From positions 620,001-684,000 of the forward strand of contig CP064985.1 of assembly GCA_016699675.1 (NCBI GenBank): 64,000 bases of DNA, read 5' to 3'. The DNA is from Austwickia sp. GTDB taxonomy: Bacteria > Actinomycetota > Actinomycetes > Actinomycetales > Dermatophilaceae. This document shows positions 55,817 to 63,602 of the stretch, piece by piece. The position numbers and the translations under genes are program-made. A model generated the notes under the pieces. The model saw only the letters and a list, made by a program, of their open reading frames with translations. It had not been told where the DNA came from and searched no databases. Within the stretch, counting starts at the first letter, position 1. Each line of letters begins with the position of its first letter.

Positions 55817-58479
55817 GACGGCGCCTCGGTCGTCGCGCGGGACGCCTCCGCCTGGCGCGCGGCCTCGGACTGACGGGCGGCCTCGGCGTGGGCATCGAGC
55901 AGCGAGCCGCCGGCCTTCCACAACGTGCCCAGCGAGGTGTCGGGCAGGTAGGCGCGCGCGATCGCCGTACCGATGGCCGGCAGCGCGGCGGGATCGGGAT
56001 ACAGGAGGTAGAGCGGCCGGTACGTCGGCGCGAACTTCGCCTTGAACCGCAGCAGCGAGCGGAAGCCGTAGACGGGTTCGAGCTGCCGGCCCACCCGGTC
56101 GAGGATCGCGTCGACGGCGGCGGGGAACCCCTCCGGCCGGGACGGGCGATCATCCTGCCCAGCGGCCCCGGAGCCCTCCCCCACCCGCGCGAGCGGGGCG
56201 CCCGACAGGCTCAGCTCCTCGAAGCCCTGCTCCTTGAGGTCGAGGGCCGCCTGCCCGATGAGGACCTCCATGGTGTGCCGGAACCCGTCGGGGCGGCGCC
56301 GCATGAAGTCCAGGGTCCAGCCCAGCAGCCGCCCGTCCCGGTGGATCGGCAGCCAGGACGCGCAGCCCTGCAGGACGCCGTCGGCGTCGGTGAGCAGGAA
56401 GAGCCGTACGTCGGGGTCGGCGAGCTCCGCGATCCCGCCGAGCGTGAAGCCCATCTCGGGGAGGGCCTGTTCACCGACCCAGGCCCGGGAGATCTCTCTG
56501 ACCTGCAGCCGGGTCTCGAACGACGTCTCGCGCCACGTCGTCCAGGTCGTGCTCAGCCCGGACTTGCGGACGTGGTTGAGCCCGGTGCGCACGTCCTGGA
56601 ACTTCTTGCCGGTGAAGGCCAGCGTGGGCAGGCTCAGGTAGGCCTCCTCGGCGACCTGGGTGCTCTCCCAGCCCAAGGCCTCGGTGCGGCGCCGCAGGTC
56701 CGCGGTCGCGGAGTAGAAGCACACCCGCCAGCCGCGCGCGTCGGCGAACGTGAGGAACTCCCGCAGGGCCGCGTCGAGCCGGTCGGCCGGACCGATGAGG
56801 TCGCCGGTGGTCACGGCGATGCCGCCGATGACGCGGTAGGGCACGTACGACTCGCCGTCCGCCGAGAACCAATGCCGGTTGCCGTCCCACAGACCCATCC
56901 AGGCCAGGGAGCCCCCGCCGTACCGGATGAGCAGGTCCCGCGCCCGCGCGGAGCTGGTGCCGTCCGGGGCTGCGTGGCGCATGGCCCGGACGCCGGCCAC
57001 GACGATGGGCACCCAGGTGGCGACGCCGACCCAGGAATAGAGCGCCGTGGCCGCGCTGCCGAGGGGCAGCAGCGTCGGGAAGGCGTCGGTGGCGGGCAGC
57101 AGGTATTCGAGCGGCACGAGCCGGCGCGGGGCGTCGATGACGAGCTGACGCAGGGTGGCGGGCTCGCTCCACTGGTCGGCGACGAGCAGGCCCCCGACGA
57201 CGTACGCGGTGAGACCGGCGAGCATGGCGGCGATGACCCAGCCCGCGAGGGCGGCCAGCTCCCCCGGCTCGCTGGCGACGCGGAAGAGCCGCCGGGTGAG
57301 CAGCAGGAGGGTCACGACGCCTACGGGCGCGAGCACGGGGAGCAGCGTGGCGACGATCTCGACGGTCGACAGCGGCGTCTCGGAGATGTCCCCGATCAGG
57401 TCGAGCAACGCGACGAACGTGGTGACCAGCAACGCGGCCAGGATGGCCTGGATCGCGATCACGATCCACCAGGCGAGGCGGCGGCCGCGGCGCAGCCCGA
57501 GCGCGCAGATCAGGAGCAGCACCGCGGGCACGCAGGTCAGTAGGAGCAGCCCCGGGTTGGGGTCGACCATCAGCAGGTCCATGGCGCAGCTGCGGGCGTC
57601 GTACTCGACCGGACACCCGGCTGCGATGGCCGCGCCGGCCTCGCTGTCCGGCAGGGGTCGGGCGATGAAGCCGCCGAGGATGGCGAAGGGCCCGTCGGCG
57701 AATCCCAGCAGCGCCCCGACCAACGGTCCGACGGCGGCCGCCGCGACGATGAGCGCCACGAGCACGCGCGCCTCGCGCAGGGTGCCGACGGGGCGGGTGT
57801 CGGCGCTGCCGGAGCGGGACCAGCGGCCGACGATCAGCCCGACGAGGGCGCCGGCCAGGAGGTACACGGTGACGGCACCGCCGTGGTACAGCGCCATGGT
57901 CACGGCGGCGGTGAGCCCGGTGAGCCTGATGCGGCGCCGCCAGAGGCGAGGCAGGCTCGCGCTCGCGGCGACGTGCGCGGCGACGACCGCCATCGCGGGG
58001 CCGGCGAAGCTGGCTTCTCGGATCTGGGTGGACCAGTCCGGGAACAGGGGGGCGCTGGCCCAGGCGAAGGCCGCCGTGCCGACGGCGCCGCCGAGCTGGC
58101 CGACGACGAGGGCGGCGAGATAGCGCCGGGCTCCGATCCGGCGCTCCGCGAGGACGCCGAGGGTGAGGACGACCGCCACGGTGGCGAGCGCGCCGCGGGT
58201 GACCCAGGGATCGGCCGGGCTCGCCGGCAGCAGCAGGGCGGTGAGGGGGGTCCAGGGGCGGGCGGGCAGTTCGCCGGCGCGCAGGAGCAGGGTCTGGTCC
58301 AGGGCTTGCCGGGTCTCGGCGGGGGCGAGGTGGGCCGCGGCGTTGGCGACGACGAGCCACCCGGCGAGGATCAGGCTGGCCGGGGCGCCGAGCAGGAGCA
58401 GCCCGATGCGGCGCGCGAGGATCAGGGCGTCCCGCGTCCATCGGGCGCGCGCCCTCGGTGGCGCGGCGGCGCTGCTCAC
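55813..58479 (-). CDS. MprF-like lipid aminoacyl-transferase (DUF2156) with rhomboid-like N-terminus
   Basis: 888 residues. The first about 230 resemble a rhomboid fold (AERRIGARRYLAALVVGQLGG, helices to LVGLIVGRW) but the GxSG serine motif is replaced by SFAGPAMAV, so it is probably not a protease. More helices follow to about 510. The C-terminal about 330 residues match the DUF2156/lysyl-phosphatidylglycerol synthase domain (GGIAVTTGDLIGPADR, VCFYSAT, TFTGKKFQDVRTGLNHVRKSG), which transfers amino acids from tRNA to lipids. GTG start with a GAGGAG site. It is coupled to a membrane hydrolase. Confidence 0.85.
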   Translation of the reverse strand: MSSAAAPPRARARWTRDALILARRIGLLLLGAPASLILAGWLVVANAAAHLAPAETRQALDQTLLLRAGELPARPWTPLTALLLPASPADPWVTRGALATVAVVLTLGVLAERRIGARRYLAALVVGQLGGAVGTAAFAWASAPLFPDWSTQIREASFAGPAMAVVAAHVAASASLPRLWRRRIRLTGLTAAVTMALYHGGAVTVYLLAGALVGLIVGRWSRSGSADTRPVGTLREARVLVALIVAAAAVGPLVGALLGFADGPFAILGGFIARPLPDSEAGAAIAAGCPVEYDARSCAMDLLMVDPNPGLLLLTCVPAVLLLICALGLRRGRRLAWWIVIAIQAILAALLVTTFVALLDLIGDISETPLSTVEIVATLLPVLAPVGVVTLLLLTRRLFRVASEPGELAALAGWVIAAMLAGLTAYVVGGLLVADQWSEPATLRQLVIDAPRRLVPLEYLLPATDAFPTLLPLGSAATALYSWVGVATWVPIVVAGVRAMRHAAPDGTSSARARDLLIRYGGGSLAWMGLWDGNRHWFSADGESYVPYRVIGGIAVTTGDLIGPADRLDAALREFLTFADARGWRVCFYSATADLRRRTEALGWESTQVAEEAYLSLPTLAFTGKKFQDVRTGLNHVRKSGLSTTWTTWRETSFETRLQVREISRAWVGEQALPEMGFTLGGIAELADPDVRLFLLTDADGVLQGCASWLPIHRDGRLLGWTLDFMRRRPDGFRHTMEVLIGQAALDLKEQGFEELSLSGAPLARVGEGSGAAGQDDRPSRPEGFPAAVDAILDRVGRQLEPVYGFRSLLRFKAKFAPTYRPLYLLYPDPAALPAIGTAIARAYLPDTSLGTLWKAGGSLLDAHAEAARQSEAARQAEASRATTEAPS

Positions 58480-58598
58480 TGCGTGGCTCCTCGGCGGGTG
58501 CGGGCCGGGTCGGACGCACCCGACCCGGCGATTCGGCGGTCCTACAGTGCCAGAATCCTGGACGACTGTCCGGTTCCTGCGGCCGGCGCATCGCTGCC

Positions 58599-59477
58599 CT
58601 ATCGGCGAGGCCTTGGCGGATCGGAGCCGGCCGACCGCTGCGGCACCTCGATCCGGGCCAGGTCGCGGGCCGGGGCCGCTCCGGGGGCGGCCAGGCGTTC
58701 GGCGAGCTGATCGGGCGGCGGGTTGTGGTGGCTGAGGTGGGTGGCCAGGACGCGGGTCGCGTCGGTGACCAACCCCCAGGCGCGCAGGTCGGCGACGGCG
58801 GCGGCGAAGCTGGCGAGGTCGTGGTGGCCGGGGTCGCGGGGCCGGTCGCCGAAGGTCTCCTCCAGGAGGACGAGGTCGTACGCCGTCAGCTCCGCCCGCA
58901 TCGCCGCGAAGGCGGGGGGCCAGGGCCCGGTGTCGGTGGCGTAGAGGAGGCGTTCGCCGGCGGGGCCCGTGACGTCGTACAGGGCCGCCTCGCCCAGCGC
59001 GTGGTGATCGGCGGGCAGGACGCGCACGACGTACTGGGCGCGGTCGTGGGCGTGCTGCCCCTCGCCGGCGTCCGCCGCGGGGAGCACGAGGCGGTCGCCG
59101 GCGGTCACCGCGCGCAGGGTGACGCGCGAGCCGGCGGGGTCGAGCCACGGCCGACAGGCCTCGATGACCGGCTGGGGGCCGACGACGAGGAGGGGCGCGT
59201 CGGTGGCCCAGCCGCGGTAGAGCAGCGCGGCGGGGTCGCAGTGGTCGGGGTGGACGTGGGTCACGAGGATGGTGTGCAGGTCGGCGAGGTCCACGCCGGC
59301 CCGCAGCGCCTGCCGGCCGGCCTCGGGGCCGACGTCGAGGAGAATGCGCCCGTCGATGAGGACGCTGCTCGGGGTGCGCAGCTCGCCGGTCGCGCGGGCG
59401 GCGAGGCAGGAGGAGCAGCGACAGTACGGCGTGGGCCAGCCGTCCGCCCCACCGCTGCCCAGAACCAGAACCTCCAT
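58599..59477 (-). CDS. MBL-fold metallo-hydrolase (PhnP-like)
   Basis: A 292-residue metallo-beta-lactamase-fold hydrolase. The N-terminus VLGSGGADGWPTPYCRCSSC carries Cys residues like the structural zinc site of PhnP; the active site has THVHPDHCD (about 69-77), later YATDTGP (Asp) and ATHLSHHN (His). Cyclic phosphodiesterase activity is possible by analogy with PhnP but not certain. The ATG at 59477 gives the family N-terminus; a CAGGCT box lies six bases upstream. Confidence 0.87.
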   Translation of the reverse strand: MEVLVLGSGGADGWPTPYCRCSSCLAARATGELRTPSSVLIDGRILLDVGPEAGRQALRAGVDLADLHTILVTHVHPDHCDPAALLYRGWATDAPLLVVGPQPVIEACRPWLDPAGSRVTLRAVTAGDRLVLPAADAGEGQHAHDRAQYVVRVLPADHHALGEAALYDVTGPAGERLLYATDTGPWPPAFAAMRAELTAYDLVLLEETFGDRPRDPGHHDLASFAAAVADLRAWGLVTDATRVLATHLSHHNPPPDQLAERLAAPGAAPARDLARIEVPQRSAGSDPPRPRR

Positions 59478-59550
59478 GTCCTCAGCCTGACACCGAGCGG
59501 GAGATGATCGGCCCCGACCGCGGGCGGGGTTCAGGAGGCAAGATGGGGGT

Positions 59551-59721
59551 ATGGCCGATTCCTCCCGCAACGCCAAGCTGGTGGCCGGGATGCTCGTGGC
59601 GATCGTCGTGCTGCCGATGATCGCCCTCGCGGTGACGTTCCCGGCGCTGGCGGGCCCGACGGTCGCCGTCTTCCTGCTGACCGGGGTAGGCGTCTTCCTC
59701 TACCGGCGTCGCCAGCGGTAA
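59551..59721 (+). CDS. Small 56-residue membrane protein
   Basis: Reads MADSSRNAKLVAGM, then two hydrophobic stretches (about 10-29 and 34-50) and ends YRRRQR. A GGAGG site lies about 12 nt before the ATG. The composition (charged ends, hydrophobic middle, no stops) is that of a two-helix membrane peptide. Function unknown. It is convergent with the AAA ATPase gene, 6 bp away. Confidence 0.65.
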   Translation: MADSSRNAKLVAGMLVAIVVLPMIALAVTFPALAGPTVAVFLLTGVGVFLYRRRQR

Positions 59722-59727
59722 CGCGTT

Positions 59728-60945
59728 CTAGCGATGCCCCCACTCCCAGAGCGGCGTCGTCATCAGGCCCTGGCCCTCGACCCGCGTCTCCCCGAGATCC
59801 TTGGCCAGCCGCACCAGCCGCGCCGCTGGGATCTCCCCCGGCCGCGTGGGATCGTCGGACGCGTCGTCGCCGAGTCCCGGGTAGGCCCGCCCCAGCTCCG
59901 CGAGCAATGCGGCCGAGTGCGTGACCACCACGATCTGCGTACGCCGCGCAGCGTCCGCGATCAGACCCGCCAGCGGACCGAGCAGACTCGGGTGCAGGCT
60001 GGTCTCCGGCTCGTTGACCACCAGCAGCGGCGGCGGGGCCGGCGTCAGCAGCGCCGCCAGCCACAAGAGATAGCGCAGCGTCCCGTCCGACAGCTCCGCG
60101 GACCGCAACCCCCGCAGCATCCCGCGCTGGTGCAGCACCACGTCGAACACCCCGTCCGCGGCCTGCGCCCTCACCTCGGCGCCCTCGAACGCCTCCGCCA
60201 CGAACCGCCCCAACGGCGCCCGCCCGTCCTCCAGGATCGTCGCCAGCGCCGCCGCAAGGTCGGCCCCGTCATCGGCCAGCGCCGCCGTCCGGGTCCCCAC
60301 CGCCGGACGCCGCGCCGGGGCCTGCGCGTCCGCCCGGAAGCCGTCGTAGAACCGCCACGCCGCCAGCTCCCGCCGCACCGCCCACAGCGCGGGCGCCGCG
60401 CCCGCGTCGCCGTACTCAGCCAGCATGCTCGCGTGCGCCGGCAGCTCCACCTCCCCCGGCACCCACCGTCCCGCCGCGGTGCGCAGCTCCACGACGTGCC
60501 GCCGCCGGCGCGCCACGAGCGTCGCCGGCCGCATCACCGGCCCGTGCCAGATCGCCTCGCGCTTGAGGTCGGGGTCGCGCAGGAAGTACGACGTCGCCCC
60601 CGGCGCCTGTGGCGGCAGCCCAAGGTCCACGAGATAGCCCAGCTCGGGCCCGGCCACGCCCAGCCGCAGCGAGATCGGGCCCTTGCGCACGGTTCCCTGC
60701 ACCACGCCCGTGCGGCGCGCCGACTGCAGCGTCTCGGGCCCCGCCCACAACGCCGACGGCAGCCCGCCCTCCCGCGCCAGGGACGCGACCACCCGGCCCA
60801 GGCCGCAGTCGGCGAGCAGCCGCAGCGCCCGGTAGAGACTCGACTTGCCGCTGCCGTTCGGCCCGGTCACGACGGTCAGCCGGCCGAGCGGCACGATCAC
60901 CTCGCGCAGGCACCGGTATCCGGCGACCGCCACCACGCTGTACAT
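59728..60945 (-). CDS. AAA-family ATPase (AAA_21-like)
   Basis: A 405-residue ABC/RecF-like ATPase without membrane parts. Walker A TGPNGSGKSSLYRAL (about 27-41), a long middle domain, signature-like ELSDGTLRYLLWLAALL (about 285-301), Walker B LLVVNEPETSLHPS and a final switch VVVTHSAALL. The group includes single-gene ATPases of unknown role and components of anti-phage systems; nothing next to it suggests a partner nuclease. The ATG at 60945 is seven bases after a TAGGTT -10 box. Confidence 0.87.
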   Translation of the reverse strand: MYSVVAVAGYRCLREVIVPLGRLTVVTGPNGSGKSSLYRALRLLADCGLGRVVASLAREGGLPSALWAGPETLQSARRTGVVQGTVRKGPISLRLGVAGPELGYLVDLGLPPQAPGATSYFLRDPDLKREAIWHGPVMRPATLVARRRRHVVELRTAAGRWVPGEVELPAHASMLAEYGDAGAAPALWAVRRELAAWRFYDGFRADAQAPARRPAVGTRTAALADDGADLAAALATILEDGRAPLGRFVAEAFEGAEVRAQAADGVFDVVLHQRGMLRGLRSAELSDGTLRYLLWLAALLTPAPPPLLVVNEPETSLHPSLLGPLAGLIADAARRTQIVVVTHSAALLAELGRAYPGLGDDASDDPTRPGEIPAARLVRLAKDLGETRVEGQGLMTTPLWEWGHR

Positions 60946-60952
60946 GCCGCGC

Positions 60953-60958
60953 AACCTA
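60953..60958 (-). promoter_or_regulatory. -10 box of the AAA ATPase gene (leaderless start)
   Basis: TAGGTT on the minus strand, seven bases before the ATG at 60945; it decides against the start 10 codons upstream. Confidence 0.45.
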
Positions 60959-61008
60959 CGCGGCGCCGCCGACAACCCCGGTACCAGCGCACACCCGGCC
61001 GAGCCGCC

Positions 61009-61614
61009 TCATTCCCAGCGCGGCAGCACCCCGCGCAGCCGATCCACGATCGGCCCGATCCCGAACACCACCAGCAGCGTCCCCATCCCCACGTCCGCGC
61101 CGCATGCGAACCCCAGCAAGCACCCCGCCGCCTGCACCGCCATGTAGCTCCACCGGAACGGCACCGGCGGGTCGAACGCGATCGACGGCGCCTCGGTGGG
61201 GCCGATCCCGAGGTCGGCCGACAGGTACCCGGCGACCCCCACGCAGATCACCACGAACCCCACCGCGAACTCCAGCCAGCGCCCGGCGAGCGCCTCCGGG
61301 CGTGGCGCCAGCGGCAGGAAGGCCCCCACCGCGGACCCCACCACCAGCGGCTGCACCAGCGTGCCGAGGTCTGGCCGCAGCCCCCGGGCCCACGCGATCC
61401 CGATGAACAGCACCGACATCGCCAGGCTCACCACGACGAACGGCAGTCCCGTGCGCAGGTACAGGCCGTTGAGCATCGTCGACCAGCCGTCCGAGCCCTG
61501 CCGCGAACCGAGCAGCAGCGCCACCCCGGCCGACAGGACGACGCAGGACCCGACCAGCCAGGCGATCCGAGCTGGCCGGTAGCGTCGGGGCCCGGCGACG
61601 GTCGGGTTGCTCAC
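61009..61614 (-). CDS. YczE/YyaS/YitT-family membrane protein
   Basis: A 201-residue protein with five predicted helices. The segments DGWSTMLNGLY (about 42-52) and DLGIGPTEA after a helix repeat the family's LGxxPWxx-type motif, characteristic of YczE/YitT proteins. Function unknown; a transport role has been suggested for relatives. The GTG start is six bases after a TACCCT -10 box. Confidence 0.85.
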   Translation of the reverse strand: MSNPTVAGPRRYRPARIAWLVGSCVVLSAGVALLLGSRQGSDGWSTMLNGLYLRTGLPFVVVSLAMSVLFIGIAWARGLRPDLGTLVQPLVVGSAVGAFLPLAPRPEALAGRWLEFAVGFVVICVGVAGYLSADLGIGPTEAPSIAFDPPVPFRWSYMAVQAAGCLLGFACGADVGMGTLLVVFGIGPIVDRLRGVLPRWE

Positions 61615-61620
61615 CCCGCG

Positions 61621-61626
61621 AGGGTA
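61621..61626 (-). promoter_or_regulatory. -10 box of the YczE-like gene (leaderless start)
   Basis: TACCCT on the minus strand, six bases before the GTG at 61614. Confidence 0.45.
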
Positions 61627-61633
61627 ACCCGGC

Positions 61634-62542
61634 TCAGCGCCGCCGCTGGCACCGCCCGCACCAGTACAGCGTCCGCCCCGCCAGCACCTCCGACCGCACC
61701 CGCGAACCGCAGGTCAGGCACGGCTCCCCCGTCCGCTTGTAGACCGCGAACGCCCGCTCGTACGTCGTACCGAGCGCGCCTCCCGTCGAGGCCTCCTCGG
61801 TCGCGAGCGCGGCGGGGGTGTCGTACGCCGCGAGCGCCGCGGTCACCTGCTCGGGGAGGGTGAGGATCTGCCCGAACCGTACGCCGAGCGGGAACAGCGT
61901 CACCATGTCCGACCACAGCGCCCGCCAGGTCGCCGGCCGGATCTCCACCCCGGGACGGTGCGGGTCGACCCGATGCCGGAACAGCAGCTCGCATCGGTAG
62001 ACGTTGCCCACGCCGGCGACCACCGCCTGGTCCATGAGCAGCTCGGCGATCGGCTTGCGGCTGCGCGCGATCTTGACCCAGGCCCGGTCGGGGTCCGCGT
62101 CCTGGCGCAGGGGGTCGGGCCCTAGTCGGTCCAGAACCCCCGCCACCGTCTCCGGGGTGGCGACCGCGCACAGGTTAGGCCCGCGCAGGTCGGCGACGTG
62201 GGTGGCGTTGCGCAGCCGGCACCGGACGGCGCCCACCGCCGGCGGCTCGGGCCCGAGATGCGCGGCCCCAACCGCCACCGCCTCGGGCGGCCCGCCGGGG
62301 ACGCCGTACGGCTGCACCTCGAACTTGCCGATCAGCCCCAGGTGCACGTGCAGGTAGTCCTGCCCCGCGAACTCCACGAACAGGTGCTTTCCCGCGGCGG
62401 ACGCCCCGACCAGCTCGCGCCCGTCGAGCAGCCGCGCCTCCGCGGCGAATCGCCCCTGCGGGCTGGTCACCGCTACCGGCATGCCCCCGAACCGCCGCTC
62501 GATGCGCCGGGCCAACGCGTGGATCGTGTGGCCCTCCGGCAC
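61634..62542 (-). CDS. Fpg/Nei-family DNA glycosylase (endonuclease VIII-like)
   Basis: A 302-residue bifunctional glycosylase/AP lyase for oxidised bases. After removal of the initiator residue the protein begins PEGHTIHALARR, giving catalytic Pro1 and Glu2; the H2TH domain has LLMDQAVVAGVGNVYRCE (about 190-208) and the C-terminal zinc finger is C-x2-C-x16-C-x2-C (CLTCGS ... WCGRC). The PEGHTIH start is of the Nei type. The GTG start is 1 bp after the Ku gene stop, so it is co-transcribed with ku. Confidence 0.93.
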   Translation of the reverse strand: MPEGHTIHALARRIERRFGGMPVAVTSPQGRFAAEARLLDGRELVGASAAGKHLFVEFAGQDYLHVHLGLIGKFEVQPYGVPGGPPEAVAVGAAHLGPEPPAVGAVRCRLRNATHVADLRGPNLCAVATPETVAGVLDRLGPDPLRQDADPDRAWVKIARSRKPIAELLMDQAVVAGVGNVYRCELLFRHRVDPHRPGVEIRPATWRALWSDMVTLFPLGVRFGQILTLPEQVTAALAAYDTPAALATEEASTGGALGTTYERAFAVYKRTGEPCLTCGSRVRSEVLAGRTLYWCGRCQRRR

Positions 62543-62543
62543 C

Positions 62544-63530
62544 TCAGCCGGCCTTCTTGGCCGGCGTCTTCTTGGCCGCCCCCTTCGCGGCCGTGGCCTT
62601 CTTGGCGGCCGACTTCTTCGCGCCGCCCTTCGTGCTCGGCGCCGCCTCTGTCTTCGCCTCGGCCGCCTCGTCCGCGCCAGACTCCGCCGCGCCAGACTCC
62701 GTCGCGCCGGACTCCCCGGCCGAAGACGACGCCTTGCCGCCGCCCGCCGCCGCCCGCGCGGCCTTGGCCCGGTCGACGGACTGCTGCAGCGCCGCCAGCA
62801 GGTCGACGACCTGGCCGGGAGACTCCTCCGGCGCCGACGGCATCTCGACCGCACCGCCCGCGATCTTGGCCTGCACCATGGCCTCGACGGCCCCGGCGTA
62901 ATCGTCCTCGTACTCGCCGGGGTCGAAGTCCTCCGACAGCGACTCCACCAGCAGGTGGGCCATCTTGACCTCGCGCTCCGAGGGCTCGGGCACGTCGGAC
63001 AGCGTGTCGAATTCGGGCTTGCGGATCTCGTCCGGCCACAACAGGGTCTGCAGCACGATCACGTCGTCGCGGACCCGCAGAATCGCCATCGTCATCCGCG
63101 AGCGCACGCTGATCGTCACGACGGCCATCCGGTCCGAGTCGCGCAGGGTCTCGCGCAGGAGGGAGTACGACTTGGCGGACGCCTTGTCCGGCTCCAGGTA
63201 ATACGCCTTGTCGAACAGGATCGGGTCGATCTGCTCGGCCGGGACGAACTTGTCGACCTCGATCTCCTTGCTGCTCTTGTTCGGCAGCGACTCCAGGTCC
63301 TCCTCGGACAGCACGACCATCCGCCCGTCGGGGGTCTCATAACCCTTGGCGATCTGGTCGTACGGAACCTCCTCGCCGTCCGCCTCGGCCACGCGGCGAT
63401 AGCGGATCCGCGATCCGTCCGAGGCCCTCACCTGCCGAAATTGCAGGTCATGGCTCTCGGTGGCGGAGTACATCCGCACGGGTACCGTCACGAGGCCGAA
63501 CGACACGGCCCCCTTCCACATGGCGCGCAC
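62544..63530 (-). CDS. ku: Ku protein for non-homologous end joining
   Basis: A 328-residue prokaryotic Ku, a ring homodimer that binds broken DNA ends and recruits LigD. The core (about 1-260) begins VRAMWKGAVSFGLVTVPVRMYSATE and contains the HLLVESLSEDFDP segment. The C-terminal about 65 residues form a Ser/Ala/Glu stretch and then a Lys/Ala-rich histone-like tail (KKSAAKKATAAKGAAKK), known in Streptomyces and mycobacterial Ku to add DNA binding. GTG 63530 is chosen to keep the usual M-R-A-x-W start; ATG 63521 is an alternative. Confidence 0.96.
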   Translation of the reverse strand: MRAMWKGAVSFGLVTVPVRMYSATESHDLQFRQVRASDGSRIRYRRVAEADGEEVPYDQIAKGYETPDGRMVVLSEEDLESLPNKSSKEIEVDKFVPAEQIDPILFDKAYYLEPDKASAKSYSLLRETLRDSDRMAVVTISVRSRMTMAILRVRDDVIVLQTLLWPDEIRKPEFDTLSDVPEPSEREVKMAHLLVESLSEDFDPGEYEDDYAGAVEAMVQAKIAGGAVEMPSAPEESPGQVVDLLAALQQSVDRAKAARAAAGGGKASSSAGESGATESGAAESGADEAAEAKTEAAPSTKGGAKKSAAKKATAAKGAAKKTPAKKAG

Positions 63531-63602
63531 CAGCCCATCGTCCCGCGGGACGCCCTGACATGCCAGGTGAACGCGACAGGACGCCGCCGGTCCGGGTGCG
63601 CG

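Noticed and set aside
55027..59148. Upstream extension of the lipid aminoacyl-transferase to 59148
   Set aside because: The added residues are a shadow of the MBL hydrolase gene; a GTG with ribosome site at 58479 gives the natural membrane start.
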